Shown piece after piece: positions 33,709-42,622 of a DNA stretch of 64,000 nucleotides. The translations under genes and the position numbers were made by a program. The notes under the pieces were generated by a model. It searched no databases. It was not told the origin of the DNA and saw only the letters and a list, made by a program, of their open reading frames with translations. The first letter of the stretch is position 1; every line of letters begins with the position of its first letter. Source of the stretch: CATQHS01 sp963422655 (GTDB taxonomy: Bacteria; Actinomycetota; Acidimicrobiia; Acidimicrobiales; Aldehydirespiratoraceae); contig OY730440.1 in assembly GCA_963422655.1 (NCBI GenBank), positions 62,001 through 126,000 of the forward strand, in the 5' to 3' direction.

Positions 33709-34253
33709 CTACCTCGGCTGCACACCCCGCCACCCAGGCCACCTCGGCTACTCATCCCGTCATCTCGGCTGCACATCCTGACACCCAGGCCACCTCGGCT
33801 GCACACCATGGCACCCAGGCCACCTCGGCTGCACACCCCGCCACCCAGGCCACCTCGGCTACTCATCCCGTCATCTCGGCTGCACATCCTGACACCCAGG
33901 CCACCTCGGCTACTCATCCCGTCACCTCGGCTGCACACCCTGGCACCCCGCTACCTCGGCTGCACACCCCGCCACCCAGGCCACCTCGGCTGCACACCCC
34001 GCCACCCAGGCCACCTCGGCTACTCATCCCGTCATCTCGGCTGCACATCCTGACACCCAGGCCACCTCGGCTACTCATCCCGTCACCTCGGCTGCACACC
34101 CTGGCACCCCGCTACCTCGGCTGCACACCCCGCCACCCAGGCCACCTCGGCTGCACACCCCGCCACCCAGGCCACCTCGGCTACTCATCCCGTCATCTCG
34201 GCTGCACACCCCGCCACCCAGGCCACCTCGGCTGATCATCCTGTCACCTCGGC
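33709..34253. repeat. Composite minisatellite of 30-bp and 21-bp units
   Basis: About twenty units, each ending in ...ctcgg on the plus strand, fill the space between the LarA-family gene and the end of the aminotransferase gene. Two types alternate irregularly: 30-bp units (ctgcacaccccgccaccc and similar) and 21-bp units (ctactcatcccgtcatctcgg). Two 29-bp variants also occur. A block of about 160 bp (21-29-30-30-21-30) is itself repeated. The last 21-bp unit contains the aminotransferase's final codons and stop, so the array seems to have grown from the gene end. No spacers or cas genes are present. Confidence 0.9.
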
Positions 34254-35255
34254 CAGGTCGGCTAGGAGTCGGGTGTTCTCTGCGGCAGTGCCAGTGGTGA
34301 GCCGCAATCCGCCGGGAAGTCCGAAGTCCGATTCGGTGGCACGAACCGTGATGCCGCGCCGGTCCAGTTCGGCGGCGACGCCGACCGGGTCGGTCAGGCC
34401 CAAGACCAGCAAAAAGTTGGCCTGTGTGGGGATTATCCGCAGGCCCAGCGCTGTCAGGGTTCGGTGAATGCGGATCCGTTCGGTGGCGTTGAGTTCCACG
34501 ACCTCGCCGAGATGCGCAGGATCGTTCCACGCTGCCAGCGCGGCCGCAGTCGAAGCCGAGTTCACGTGAAAGGGCGGGAAGTACTTCTCGATCACCGGCG
34601 CCAGTTCCGCGGTGGTGACGGCGTATCCCACCCGCATCCCGGCCAGGCCGTACGCCTTGGAGAATGTGCGAGTAACGATCACCGGCCGCCCGGCACGCAC
34701 CAGGGCAGTACCGTCTGCGAAGTCGGCGGCGTCGGCGTACTCTCGGTAAGCCTCGTCGATGACCACGACGATGTGGTCGGGCAGTCGGTCAACGAACCGG
34801 CGCAGCGGATCGTCAGCAACGTAGGTCCCTGTCGGGCTATGGGGATTGGTCAGCACAACCAGGCGGGTCCGGTCGTCAACCGCGCTGGCCATTGCATCAA
34901 GATCTTGATAGAGGTCAAGGGTTGGCACGAACTTCAGTTCCGCTCCTGCTCGCTCGGTCATGAAGACGTGCAGATAAAACGTCGGGCGGGACACAACCGT
35001 GTTCACGCCAGCACTGAGCTGCGTCGCTCCGATCGCCATGAGCACTTCGGCGGAGCCGTTGGCTACCAGCACCTGCTCGGGGTGTACCCGGCTGCGTTCG
35101 GCGATAGCGGTGCGAAGTTCTGAGACGCCACCTTGCGGGTAGCGATGGCAGGTAGCGATGTGTTCGAGCACGGCTGGCCCGACCTTCGGTGAGGGTCCCA
35201 AGGCGTTCTCGTTGGATCCGAGCGCAAGCCGAGGCAACACCAGATTGGCTATCAC
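34236..35255 (-). CDS. Histidinol-phosphate-type aminotransferase (class I/II PLP enzyme)
   Basis: The 339-residue protein has ALGSNENALGPSP at the N-terminus, VVLTNPHSPTGTY, the aromatic/acid block VVIDEAYREYAD, and the PLP lysine in VTRTFSKAYGLAGMRVGY near residue 215. These are HisC hallmarks. A GTG at 35255 overlaps the ABC ATPase stop (GTGA) and gives a normal HisC length; longer starts run into the ATPase gene. Placement behind a peptide-type importer, not in a his operon, suggests a catabolic or specialised transamination. Confidence 0.85.
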   Translation of the reverse strand: MIANLVLPRLALGSNENALGPSPKVGPAVLEHIATCHRYPQGGVSELRTAIAERSRVHPEQVLVANGSAEVLMAIGATQLSAGVNTVVSRPTFYLHVFMTERAGAELKFVPTLDLYQDLDAMASAVDDRTRLVVLTNPHSPTGTYVADDPLRRFVDRLPDHIVVVIDEAYREYADAADFADGTALVRAGRPVIVTRTFSKAYGLAGMRVGYAVTTAELAPVIEKYFPPFHVNSASTAAALAAWNDPAHLGEVVELNATERIRIHRTLTALGLRIIPTQANFLLVLGLTDPVGVAAELDRRGITVRATESDFGLPGGLRLTTGTAAENTRLLADLAEVTG

Positions 35256-36244
35256 GAGGGTCGGGAACTCTCGTAGGTGGCGCCGGACGGGTCGTGCAAG
35301 AAGCATGCCGAGCGATGTTCGGGCCCCACCGGGTAGCCGTCCGGGGCTTGTGTGGTGCAGCGGTCGTGTCGATGAGGGCACCGCGGCGCATACGGGCACG
35401 ATCCTCGCGGATCGATTTCGAATTCGGCGTCCTCGGCGAGCGCGACGCGGCCCTCCCAGCGCGCCGAGACACGGGGAATCGCAGCGACAAGGTTCTCGAC
35501 GTAGGGATGGGTGGCACGGTCAATGACGTCCATGGTCGGACCGACCTCTGTCGTCACCCCGCGGTACAGCATGTATAGACGGTCGGTCGTGGAGTAAGCC
35601 GTTGAGAGGTCGTGGGTGATGTACAAGAACGAAATACCGTGGTGGTCGCGCATGTCCTGCATGATCTTGAGGATCATCGACCGCAGCGATGCGTCGACCA
35701 TCGACACTGGCTCATCGGCGACGATCAGCCTGGGCTTGAGCAGGTACGCCCGCGCCATCATCATGCGCTGGCGCTGGCCGCCGGAGAGCTGATGGGGGTA
35801 CTTGTGCAGTACCTCCGTTCCGAGGATGCCGACGACAGCGAGGGCTTCTTCGATCATGTCGGTCGCCGCCGACTTCGATGATGCCAGGTCGAAGTTCTTG
35901 ATCACTACATCAAAGATGTGACGCACTCGATAAAACGGGTTGTATGAGGCGTAGGGGTCCTGAAACACGGCCTGCACTTCACGCCGGTATTGCTTGCGGT
36001 GGAAACGATCCAGGGTGGTGATGTCGTGGCCCTTGTAGGTGACCGTGCCAGCCGAAGGCCTTTCCAAGCCGAGCACCACCCGTGCGACGGTCGACTTGCC
36101 CGACCCGCTCTCGCCAGCGATGGTGATGATCGAAGCGGGTTCGTCTGGCAAGACAAGATCAAAATCCTTGACGGCGACGAACTCCTTGCCTTTCACCTTG
36201 TAGATCTGGCTGAGTTGATCTATCCGAAGAAGTTCGTTGCTCAT
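35252..36244 (-). CDS. Peptide-type ABC transporter ATP-binding protein (DppF/OppF type)
   Basis: This 330-residue ATPase has Walker A GESGSGKST near residue 44, the signature LSGGQRQRM near 157 and Walker B LIVADEPVS near 175. The C-terminal oligopeptide-transporter extension has the Cys cluster CPYAPRCPHRHDRC and a final CF motif. Start and stop overlap its neighbours. It powers the importer encoded by the next four genes upstream. Confidence 0.92.
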   Translation of the reverse strand: MSNELLRIDQLSQIYKVKGKEFVAVKDFDLVLPDEPASIITIAGESGSGKSTVARVVLGLERPSAGTVTYKGHDITTLDRFHRKQYRREVQAVFQDPYASYNPFYRVRHIFDVVIKNFDLASSKSAATDMIEEALAVVGILGTEVLHKYPHQLSGGQRQRMMMARAYLLKPRLIVADEPVSMVDASLRSMILKIMQDMRDHHGISFLYITHDLSTAYSTTDRLYMLYRGVTTEVGPTMDVIDRATHPYVENLVAAIPRVSARWEGRVALAEDAEFEIDPRGSCPYAPRCPHRHDRCTTQAPDGYPVGPEHRSACFLHDPSGATYESSRPS

Positions 36245-37311
36245 GGACTCAGTCCGGACGTGTATGAGGTTTCACTCGTCCACAGATCGTCGAGTGAGAA
36301 ATCACCCAACCGCACACACGAAACCGAGTGACGGTTGCCGAGCTCGACCGGTGCGAATTCCGTGCGGCAAACCTCCGCGGCGGCCGGGCAGCGGTCCTGG
36401 AAGGCACAGCCCGGGGGCGGGTTACGCAGGTCATGGGTGATGCCCTCGGTGACGACCGCTTTGACTTCGCTGCCGATTTCGGGCACAGCGTCCATCAGGA
36501 GCCTGGTGTAGGGATGCGACGGTGTACGCAGAACCTCATCGACCGGTCCGATTTCCATGATCGTGCCCGCGTACATCACCGCTACCCGATCGGCGAGCTG
36601 GGCCAGCAAGCCCATGTCGTGGCCGATGACGATCATCGACGTGCCCATCTGCTCCTTGACGTCGAGCAGCGTCTGGGCCACGAGCCGCTGTACGTTGACA
36701 TCGAGCGCGCTGGTCGGTTCGTCAGCTACCAGCAAAGAGGGGTTGTTGACAAGAGCCATGGCTATGCAAACCCGCTGCTTCATGCCACCGCTGAGTTCGT
36801 GGGGGTACAACGCAAGGGCGCGACGAGCGAGGCCGACCAGCGAGAACAACTCAGCCGCGCGTTCAACGATCTCGGATCTATGAACGCTGGAGTCGCCAGC
36901 GGGTGGTCGGTAGCCATCAATGACCTGGTCTCGTACCCGCATCATCGGGTTGAGTGAGTTCATCGCTCCCTGCGGGATCAGTGCGAGTTCACGCCAGCGA
37001 ATGTCTCGAAGTTGCTCGTCGTTGAGCGCCAACAGATCGGTCCGCTGATCAAGGATGGCTTCGCCGCCAACGATACGAGCAGCTTGAGGGAGCAGCCGCA
37101 AAAGGGTCATCGCAGCGGTGGTTTTGCCGCAGCCCGACTCGCCGACCAGCCCGAGAAGTTCGTGTCGTTCGAGATCGAAGCCGACATTGCGGACCGCGCT
37201 GACATCACCTTGAAGCGTTCGATAAACGACCTGGAGGTTTCGGACCTCGAGCATCTTTGACACCGGGTCGCCGGTCGCCGGTGGGTCACCAATGTCCGAA
37301 CCGGCTGTCAC
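36241..37311 (-). CDS. Peptide-type ABC transporter ATP-binding protein (DppD/OppD type)
   Basis: The 356-residue ATPase has Walker A GESGCGKTT, the signature LSGGMKQRV, Walker B LLVADEPTSALD and a C-terminal CAFQDRCPAAAEVC region. A GTG at 37311 overlaps the permease stop (GTGA) and is preferred over the longer frame that runs back into the permease gene. It pairs with the DppF-type ATPase. Confidence 0.9.
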   Translation of the reverse strand: MTAGSDIGDPPATGDPVSKMLEVRNLQVVYRTLQGDVSAVRNVGFDLERHELLGLVGESGCGKTTAAMTLLRLLPQAARIVGGEAILDQRTDLLALNDEQLRDIRWRELALIPQGAMNSLNPMMRVRDQVIDGYRPPAGDSSVHRSEIVERAAELFSLVGLARRALALYPHELSGGMKQRVCIAMALVNNPSLLVADEPTSALDVNVQRLVAQTLLDVKEQMGTSMIVIGHDMGLLAQLADRVAVMYAGTIMEIGPVDEVLRTPSHPYTRLLMDAVPEIGSEVKAVVTEGITHDLRNPPPGCAFQDRCPAAAEVCRTEFAPVELGNRHSVSCVRLGDFSLDDLWTSETSYTSGLSP

Positions 37312-38249
37312 TTGATTCTCCTCAGCCGGGGGTTGGAAACTTCGTCCAGTCCCATGTTCAACAGGTAGAAGCCCAAGAAGATAACGACGAGCACGATGAT
37401 CGGCGGGCTCCACCACCACCACATGCCGCGAAACAGCGCCGAGTTCTCCAATGCGGCGTTAACTGTCGTCCCCAAGGTGGGGAGCCGTTGCGGGCCGAGC
37501 CCCAGGGTTTCAACCCCGGTCGCGGCCAATATGACTCCAGCGATGGTGAAAGTGAATCCTCCCGCGAGGTAGGGCAGAAGATTCGGGAGTATCTCTTTGA
37601 ACATGATGCCGAACGGGGTGACACCCGACATTCTGGCAAGCGGCACGTATCCCGATTGGCGCATCGACAGAACTTGAGATCGTATGAGCCTCGTTGGTAT
37701 GGGCCAGGCGAATAACGCCATCACCAGTCCCATGGTCGTTACGGTGAGTTCATCCACGGAGGCGGCTACCACTACGAGCACAGCGAGGCCGGGGATGGTC
37801 AGCGTGGCGTCGGTGACGGTGGTGATCACGGCATCGAGTCGTCGGCCGAAGAACCCGGACGTGAAGCCCAAGAGTATGCCGACCGCCATGCCGATACCGG
37901 CACCGATCAGGCCCACCTGCAGCGTGGCCGGGATGCCCACCAACAGAACCGCCAACATGTCACGGCCCTGGCTGTCCGTACCGAGCGGGTGGTCACCGCT
38001 GGGGTCCTTGAACCCAAGGTTGGGATCTCCCTCAAAACCGTTCGGCACCATGTTCACTGGACTGGACCCGACCAAGGCGAGGTCCCGGTCGTGAAATAAA
38101 CGGAGCGCGAACGGCATGACGAACAGCAATATCAACACCACTGCCCCGGCTATGAGCTTGCGATTGAGCCAAGGATTGTCTCTTCGGGTTTCCGGTTCGG
38201 TCGTGGTGGGTTCGTTGACCTTCGCCGTCTCCGCGTTGTCCGCGTTCAC
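37308..38249 (-). CDS. Peptide-type ABC transporter permease (DppC type)
   Basis: The 313-residue permease has one N-terminal transmembrane helix (LIAGAVVLILLFVMPFAL) after a polar leader, then the multi-helix domain with the cytoplasmic EAA-like loop YVPLARMSGVTPFGIMFKEILPN. An extracytoplasmic stretch GTDSQGRDMLAVLLVG is typical of DppC/OppC. It overlaps the DppB-type gene by 4 bases. Confidence 0.9.
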   Translation of the reverse strand: MNADNAETAKVNEPTTTEPETRRDNPWLNRKLIAGAVVLILLFVMPFALRLFHDRDLALVGSSPVNMVPNGFEGDPNLGFKDPSGDHPLGTDSQGRDMLAVLLVGIPATLQVGLIGAGIGMAVGILLGFTSGFFGRRLDAVITTVTDATLTIPGLAVLVVVAASVDELTVTTMGLVMALFAWPIPTRLIRSQVLSMRQSGYVPLARMSGVTPFGIMFKEILPNLLPYLAGGFTFTIAGVILAATGVETLGLGPQRLPTLGTTVNAALENSALFRGMWWWWSPPIIVLVVIFLGFYLLNMGLDEVSNPRLRRIK

Positions 38250-39250
38250 GTTCGATCCTTGCTGTAGCTGATCCTCGGATCGATGAGCGGGTATGCGATA
38301 TCAAGCAAAAACGCCATGGCCGTCACCCCGATGATCAAGTACACGACGACTCCTTGGATCAAGGGGAAGTCGTCGGTGAGGATGGCGCGGAACAAAAGCG
38401 ATCCGAGGCCGGGGTAGTTGAAGACCCGTTCAACGATCACGAAACCGCCAGCGATTGACCCGATGGCGACTCCCAACTCGGTGAGTTGAGGGGCAAGCGT
38501 GTTACGAACCCCGTATCGGAAGAATTTCCGACGCTTCGAAAGTCCTTTCGCTTCGGCCAACAGCATGTAGTCCTGCCCAGCGGTGGTGATCATCATGCCG
38601 CGCATGCCGAGAGCGAATCCTCCGAGCCTGACAAGAATCACCGATACCGCGGGCAGAAAGCCGTGCTTGATGACGCTGCCGATGAACGAAAGGTTCCAGC
38701 CGGGTACAACGTCGGGATCGTACGCACCTGAGAACGGCAGCCACTGCAGTCGGAACGAAAAAATCCAGAGCAGGATCAGCCCCACCATGAACGCTGGAAT
38801 GGCCGTGATGAACAGCGGCATCGAGAGAATGGCCCGGGTCAACGGCTTCGTGGCGGGCCAGCCCAGCAATGCTCCGATGAGGTTTCCGATAAGAAACGAA
38901 AGGAGAATCGCGACCGACATCAACCCGATCGTCCATGGCAGGGCGCGGCCGATCTGTTCGTCGACGCTTGCCGGGAACGCCGATATCGACAGCCCGTTGT
39001 CGAACAACACGATGTTCTTGAGGTACTTGCCGTATTGAACGAACAGCGGATCATCAAAACCGAACCGCTCGCTGTACGCGGCGATCATCTCGTCGGCGCC
39101 TTCGGTGGTTCCACCCGCAGTCAGCAACCCGCCAAGTACGGCATCGGCAGGGTCGTTACCGCCGAACCTGGGAATGAAGAAGATGGCGGAAGCGCCCAAC
39201 CAGATGGTGAACAACATCCGGAGGAATCGCCGGCCTATGTATTCCTGCAT
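38246..39250 (-). CDS. Peptide-type ABC transporter permease (DppB type)
   Basis: This 334-residue permease begins MQEYIGRRFLRMLFTIWLGAS, the usual DppB first helix. It has the large periplasmic loop (FGFDDPLFVQYGKYLKNIV) and the EAA-like loop YMLLAEAKGLSKRRKFFRYGVRN. The ATG at 39250 puts the first helix at the N-terminus; a longer frame would add 13 residues reaching into the intergenic stem-loop. Confidence 0.88.
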   Translation of the reverse strand: MQEYIGRRFLRMLFTIWLGASAIFFIPRFGGNDPADAVLGGLLTAGGTTEGADEMIAAYSERFGFDDPLFVQYGKYLKNIVLFDNGLSISAFPASVDEQIGRALPWTIGLMSVAILLSFLIGNLIGALLGWPATKPLTRAILSMPLFITAIPAFMVGLILLWIFSFRLQWLPFSGAYDPDVVPGWNLSFIGSVIKHGFLPAVSVILVRLGGFALGMRGMMITTAGQDYMLLAEAKGLSKRRKFFRYGVRNTLAPQLTELGVAIGSIAGGFVIVERVFNYPGLGSLLFRAILTDDFPLIQGVVVYLIIGVTAMAFLLDIAYPLIDPRISYSKDRT

Positions 39251-39267
39251 CGGTCTCTTTGTGACGT

Positions 39268-39312
39268 AACGGGGGTGACCGATAGTCACCCGTAGGTGCG
39301 GTCACCCCCGTT
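39268..39312. promoter_or_regulatory. 13-bp stem-loop between binding-protein and permease genes
   Basis: The arms aacgggggtgacc (39268-39280) and ggtcacccccgtt (39300-39312) pair perfectly around a 19-base loop. It lies between the binding-protein stop and the DppB-type start and has no following T run on either strand. Such intercistronic hairpins often protect the abundant binding-protein mRNA or attenuate the permease genes. Confidence 0.7.
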
Positions 39313-39327
39313 GGCGTCCGGATTCGA

Positions 39328-41214
39328 TCAGCCAGCCGGTCGGATCGCCGTCAACACCTTGGCGAACGTCGGGGCGGCGACGAGTGCCTGAATGTATGGG
39401 TCGTTCTCGCTCGGGAACCCGGTCCAGTAGCGGCTGGAGTAGGGATGGATGATTGGGTGTTGCGCTAGCGGGATCTCGGGTAGGTCCTCCAGCCACAATT
39501 CCATGGCTTCCACGAACAAATCATCGATCTTCGGATCGGTGACCGGCAAAGTGTTGATCTCGGCTACTATGTCGCTGTAGGCGACAGCGTTGTCGCTGCT
39601 CCACCGGAAGGTATTGCTGTAGAACCCTCCGACCGCATCGTCGGGGTTTTCCGGCAGATGGCGGACACTGAAGGAGTCCATCGCCTGCCAGGGATCAACC
39701 GTCGAACCGGCGCAGGATCCGAAGAAGACATACGCCTCGAAGCCTGCGTTGAGGAGTCCGTCGATGAAGTCCGGAATCTGCAACGTGTCCTGCGATGCAT
39801 CGATTCCGGCCGCTGTCAATTGCTCGACCAGAATCTTGACCAGGTTGTTGATCGTCGGATCGTCATAGTTTGAGATCTTCAACGACAGGCGTTCCCCGTC
39901 CTTCTCCCAGTTGTCGCCGTTTTTGACGTAACCGGCGGCTCCGAGCCGGGCCGCGGCCATCGCATCATCGGTGGTGGCAAATGGATATTTTTCTGTGAGG
40001 CCAGCGTCGTCGAGCAGGTCGACGTAGCGGTTGAGAGCTTCGTAGGCGGCCATGAAATGCCGCGACGGCGGCGCACCGAATCCTCCGTAGCCGACGTCGA
40101 TGACGGCCTCGCGATTGATCAGGTGGGCGATACCCCATCGCAGGTTCGGATCGGCGAGCTTCGGGTTGTTGTGGTTGAATTCGAGAGACCGGGGACAGAG
40201 GTCGAGTTGGCCGAACGGCGCGTTCTCCGACCAGGCCGCCACGTCCTCGTTGCCTTGTCTCAGCGCGAGATAGGCCCCGGGCGAGATGTTTGTAGCCCAG
40301 TCCAAGTCACCTTGATCCATGGCGGCCAGCTTCTGTTCTTCGCCACCGAAGCTGACGAACCGGACCTTCAGTGGCTGAGGCAGTGGCACAAGACCAGCCT
40401 CTGCGGCCCACCAGTCGTTGCGGCGTAGATACGTGAAGCTGGTGTCGGTGACGCTGTCGAGCTCGTAAGGCCCCGAGAACACCGGCCATCCGCCCTCGGG
40501 GTCGTAGTTCTTGAAGGTTGCGATGTCATCAACGGTGCTCCAGATGTGCTCGGGAACGACAAAGAAGGCCTGGCTTGCCAAAGCGGTCGAGAAAGAGCTG
40601 AGCGCGAACCGTTGATTGGATTCCGTCAAGTCGAACCTGACGGTGCGATCGTCGACGGCGGTCACCTCCACGTCTTCGAATTTCGTACCCGCCTCTAGTT
40701 CGGGAACGGTCTGAAGCATCTCCACGGTGAACAACACGTCGTCGGCCGTGATCGCCTCGCCGTCGCTCCACTGCGCCCCGTCGCGCAAGGTCAACGTCCA
40801 TTGGGTGGCATCGGCGTTGGCCTCGATCGATTCGGCCAGCCACGGCTCGAGTTCGCCGCTGATGATGTTCAACACGAACAGCGGATCGGTCAGCACCTGA
40901 CTCAAGCCGGCGTCTCGCTGTGCTCCGCTGTAGGGATTGAAGTTCTCCGGATCCTCACCCTGGCCGGAGTCGATGTCGACTATCAACGTCTCGGCGCGGG
41001 TGGCTTCGGCCGGGTCCTTGGCAGTGTCGGGCGGGGGAGGCGGTTCGGGGTCAGGTTCAGGTTCAGGGTCGGGATCCGACGGCTCGTTGTCTTGGTCTTT
41101 GGGATCGGGAGCGGGATCGTCGGCTGTGGACGAATCGTCGCCGCATGCCACGGCTACCAGAGCCAACGCAACGAACATCACGAAGATCCCGAATAGTCCT
41201 TTTCGTATTCTCAT
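39328..41214 (-). CDS. Solute-binding lipoprotein of the peptide-type ABC importer (family 5)
   Basis: The 628-residue protein starts with a basic n-region, a hydrophobic core and a lipobox VAVAC (Cys at 24), so it is a membrane-anchored lipoprotein. A Pro/Glu/Asp-rich linker of about 35 residues follows. The family 5 binding domain then runs from LIVDIDSGQGEDPENFNPY to the end, with the typical LRDGAQWSDGEAITADDVLFTVE. The preceding leader has a good ribosome site (AGGAGA). The ligand may be a peptide, opine or other small molecule used by the aminotransferase, nitrilase and flavoprotein of the same operon. Confidence 0.9.
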   Translation of the reverse strand: MRIRKGLFGIFVMFVALALVAVACGDDSSTADDPAPDPKDQDNEPSDPDPEPEPDPEPPPPPDTAKDPAEATRAETLIVDIDSGQGEDPENFNPYSGAQRDAGLSQVLTDPLFVLNIISGELEPWLAESIEANADATQWTLTLRDGAQWSDGEAITADDVLFTVEMLQTVPELEAGTKFEDVEVTAVDDRTVRFDLTESNQRFALSSFSTALASQAFFVVPEHIWSTVDDIATFKNYDPEGGWPVFSGPYELDSVTDTSFTYLRRNDWWAAEAGLVPLPQPLKVRFVSFGGEEQKLAAMDQGDLDWATNISPGAYLALRQGNEDVAAWSENAPFGQLDLCPRSLEFNHNNPKLADPNLRWGIAHLINREAVIDVGYGGFGAPPSRHFMAAYEALNRYVDLLDDAGLTEKYPFATTDDAMAAARLGAAGYVKNGDNWEKDGERLSLKISNYDDPTINNLVKILVEQLTAAGIDASQDTLQIPDFIDGLLNAGFEAYVFFGSCAGSTVDPWQAMDSFSVRHLPENPDDAVGGFYSNTFRWSSDNAVAYSDIVAEINTLPVTDPKIDDLFVEAMELWLEDLPEIPLAQHPIIHPYSSRYWTGFPSENDPYIQALVAAPTFAKVLTAIRPAG

Positions 41215-41229
41215 GTTCTTCTCCTGGGT

Positions 41230-41475
41230 TTATTGGTTGGGAGATTGGTTGCTTCGCCTCAAACGGCGGGCTTTGAATGGTGACTTCACCATGAACTTGA
41301 TGACGTCGAGACGGAGCCCGTTCTTGATGGCTGCCATGACGTCGCAAGGGTCTAGGTAGGCCCGTACCCGAAGCTTGGCGTCGTCGCCGTTTTCCATGAC
41401 GAGACGCCCGTCGTCATCCACGTACAGGCGATCAATCACGAATTCAGTCTTCACGAGTTTGGTAACGACCTGCAT
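41230..41475 (-). CDS. Small protein of unknown function, 81 residues
   Basis: I recognise no family. The protein has a beta-rich, acidic first half (FVIDRLYVDDDGRLVMENGDD) and a basic C-terminus (KARRLRRSNQSPNQ). It sits between the nitrilase-family gene (1-base gap) and the binding-protein gene (15-base gap), so it is in the operon and probably expressed. Confidence 0.6.
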   Translation of the reverse strand: MQVVTKLVKTEFVIDRLYVDDDGRLVMENGDDAKLRVRAYLDPCDVMAAIKNGLRLDVIKFMVKSPFKARRLRRSNQSPNQ

Positions 41476-41476
41476 C

Positions 41477-42622
41477 TCAGTTCTTCCTCAATAGACCACG
41501 CCGTTGCGCGTCCGCTACCCGTTTTGCTACAAGGTCTCCCATGTCGGCGACCTGGTAACCGTCCGGCGGGGTGAATTGACCTCGCTCGTACAGAACCTCA
41601 AAGGCACGCCGGGTGCCATGTACCTTCTCGGCCAGGTTCTGAGGCGGGCTACCAGCAGGAAACAGATTCGGCGGATATATAGGTTCGGCGTACATTTCCC
41701 GGAAGGCCTCGGTTCTCACATCGATCCAGGTGTTGTGATTGGTGACGGTGCGATGTCGACGCAGCGCCTCGATGTCGACAGTTGCCGCGATGATCTGCTC
41801 TTCGGGATAGGGCGCTTCTCGCATGACCATGCCGGTGTAATCGATCATCATGGAATGCCCTGGGCAGAATGCTTTGGGGTAATACCCGTAGTTGACTTTC
41901 CCCCAGTTGGAGCACAGCAGATACATCATGTTGTCATGGGCTCTGGTGCGGCGGGTGAAACGCCAGAAATCCCATGGTTCGCTGACGCCCTCCACCTCCT
42001 GGATCGCTCCGGGATGACACAGAACCTCGCAGCCGTTGAAGGCCAGCGCCCTTGAAACCTCAGGAGTCGCACCGTCATGGCAGGTCATGGTCCCGAGCTT
42101 GCCGATCTCGGTGTCGATAACGGGAAAAAGGTCCCTGATCGAGTTGCCGTAGGCCTTGCCGTATTCGTCGAACAGGTCGTGGGGGCTGCTCCCTAGGCCC
42201 AGCGATGCGTTGACGTGCCACTTGTGGTATCGAAGCGCGAGCCTGCCGTCGGGGCCGATAATGAAGGCAGTGTTGAACCACCGATCAGGGAACTCATCTG
42301 TGACCTCGATGATGCCGCCACCAGAAATGTAGATGTCGTATTCCGTGGCTTTGGCTCCGAGGCGTTGCATCTCCGGGCCGTCGATCCGGATCGCCTTGTC
42401 CATGAACTCCCTTATTCCATCCTCGCCCTTACCGGGTGTCGTCACACCCTGCAGGAAGTACTCCGGGAGAACGACCAGGCGGACCGGTACCTCCCAGAAG
42501 TAGCCGACGCCGAAGTCGATCAGGTTCTCGACTCTGGCCAGATTGCTTTCGATCTCCTCAGGGGTGGTAGCCATAGTGACCTCGGGCTGCACCACGATCG
42601 CGGTATACGGCTCGACGCCCAT
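41477..42622 (-). CDS. Nitrilase-superfamily carbon-nitrogen hydrolase
   Basis: The 381-residue protein has the Glu-Lys-Cys triad in family context: VVLPEYFLQG (Glu), LRYHKWHVN (Lys) and GTMTCHDGATPE (Cys). It resembles aliphatic amidase/N-carbamoyl hydrolase branches more than true nitrilases. The ATG at 42622 overlaps the flavoprotein stop (TGATG); a longer frame would run 30 codons into that gene. It probably releases ammonia from an amide or nitrile imported by the neighbouring transporter. Confidence 0.85.
   Translation of the reverse strand: MGVEPYTAIVVQPEVTMATTPEEIESNLARVENLIDFGVGYFWEVPVRLVVLPEYFLQGVTTPGKGEDGIREFMDKAIRIDGPEMQRLGAKATEYDIYISGGGIIEVTDEFPDRWFNTAFIIGPDGRLALRYHKWHVNASLGLGSSPHDLFDEYGKAYGNSIRDLFPVIDTEIGKLGTMTCHDGATPEVSRALAFNGCEVLCHPGAIQEVEGVSEPWDFWRFTRRTRAHDNMMYLLCSNWGKVNYGYYPKAFCPGHSMMIDYTGMVMREAPYPEEQIIAATVDIEALRRHRTVTNHNTWIDVRTEAFREMYAEPIYPPNLFPAGSPPQNLAEKVHGTRRAFEVLYERGQFTPPDGYQVADMGDLVAKRVADAQRRGLLRKN

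Noticed and set aside
33675..34235. 187-codon plus-strand frame through the minisatellite
   Set aside because: The product is pure repeat (His/Pro/Ala/Thr/Ser), and the frame starts inside the opposing LarA-family gene. It is open only because the repeat lacks stops.
33709..34253. CRISPR array
   Set aside because: The units are contiguous 30- and 21-bp repeats without unique spacers, and there are no cas genes.
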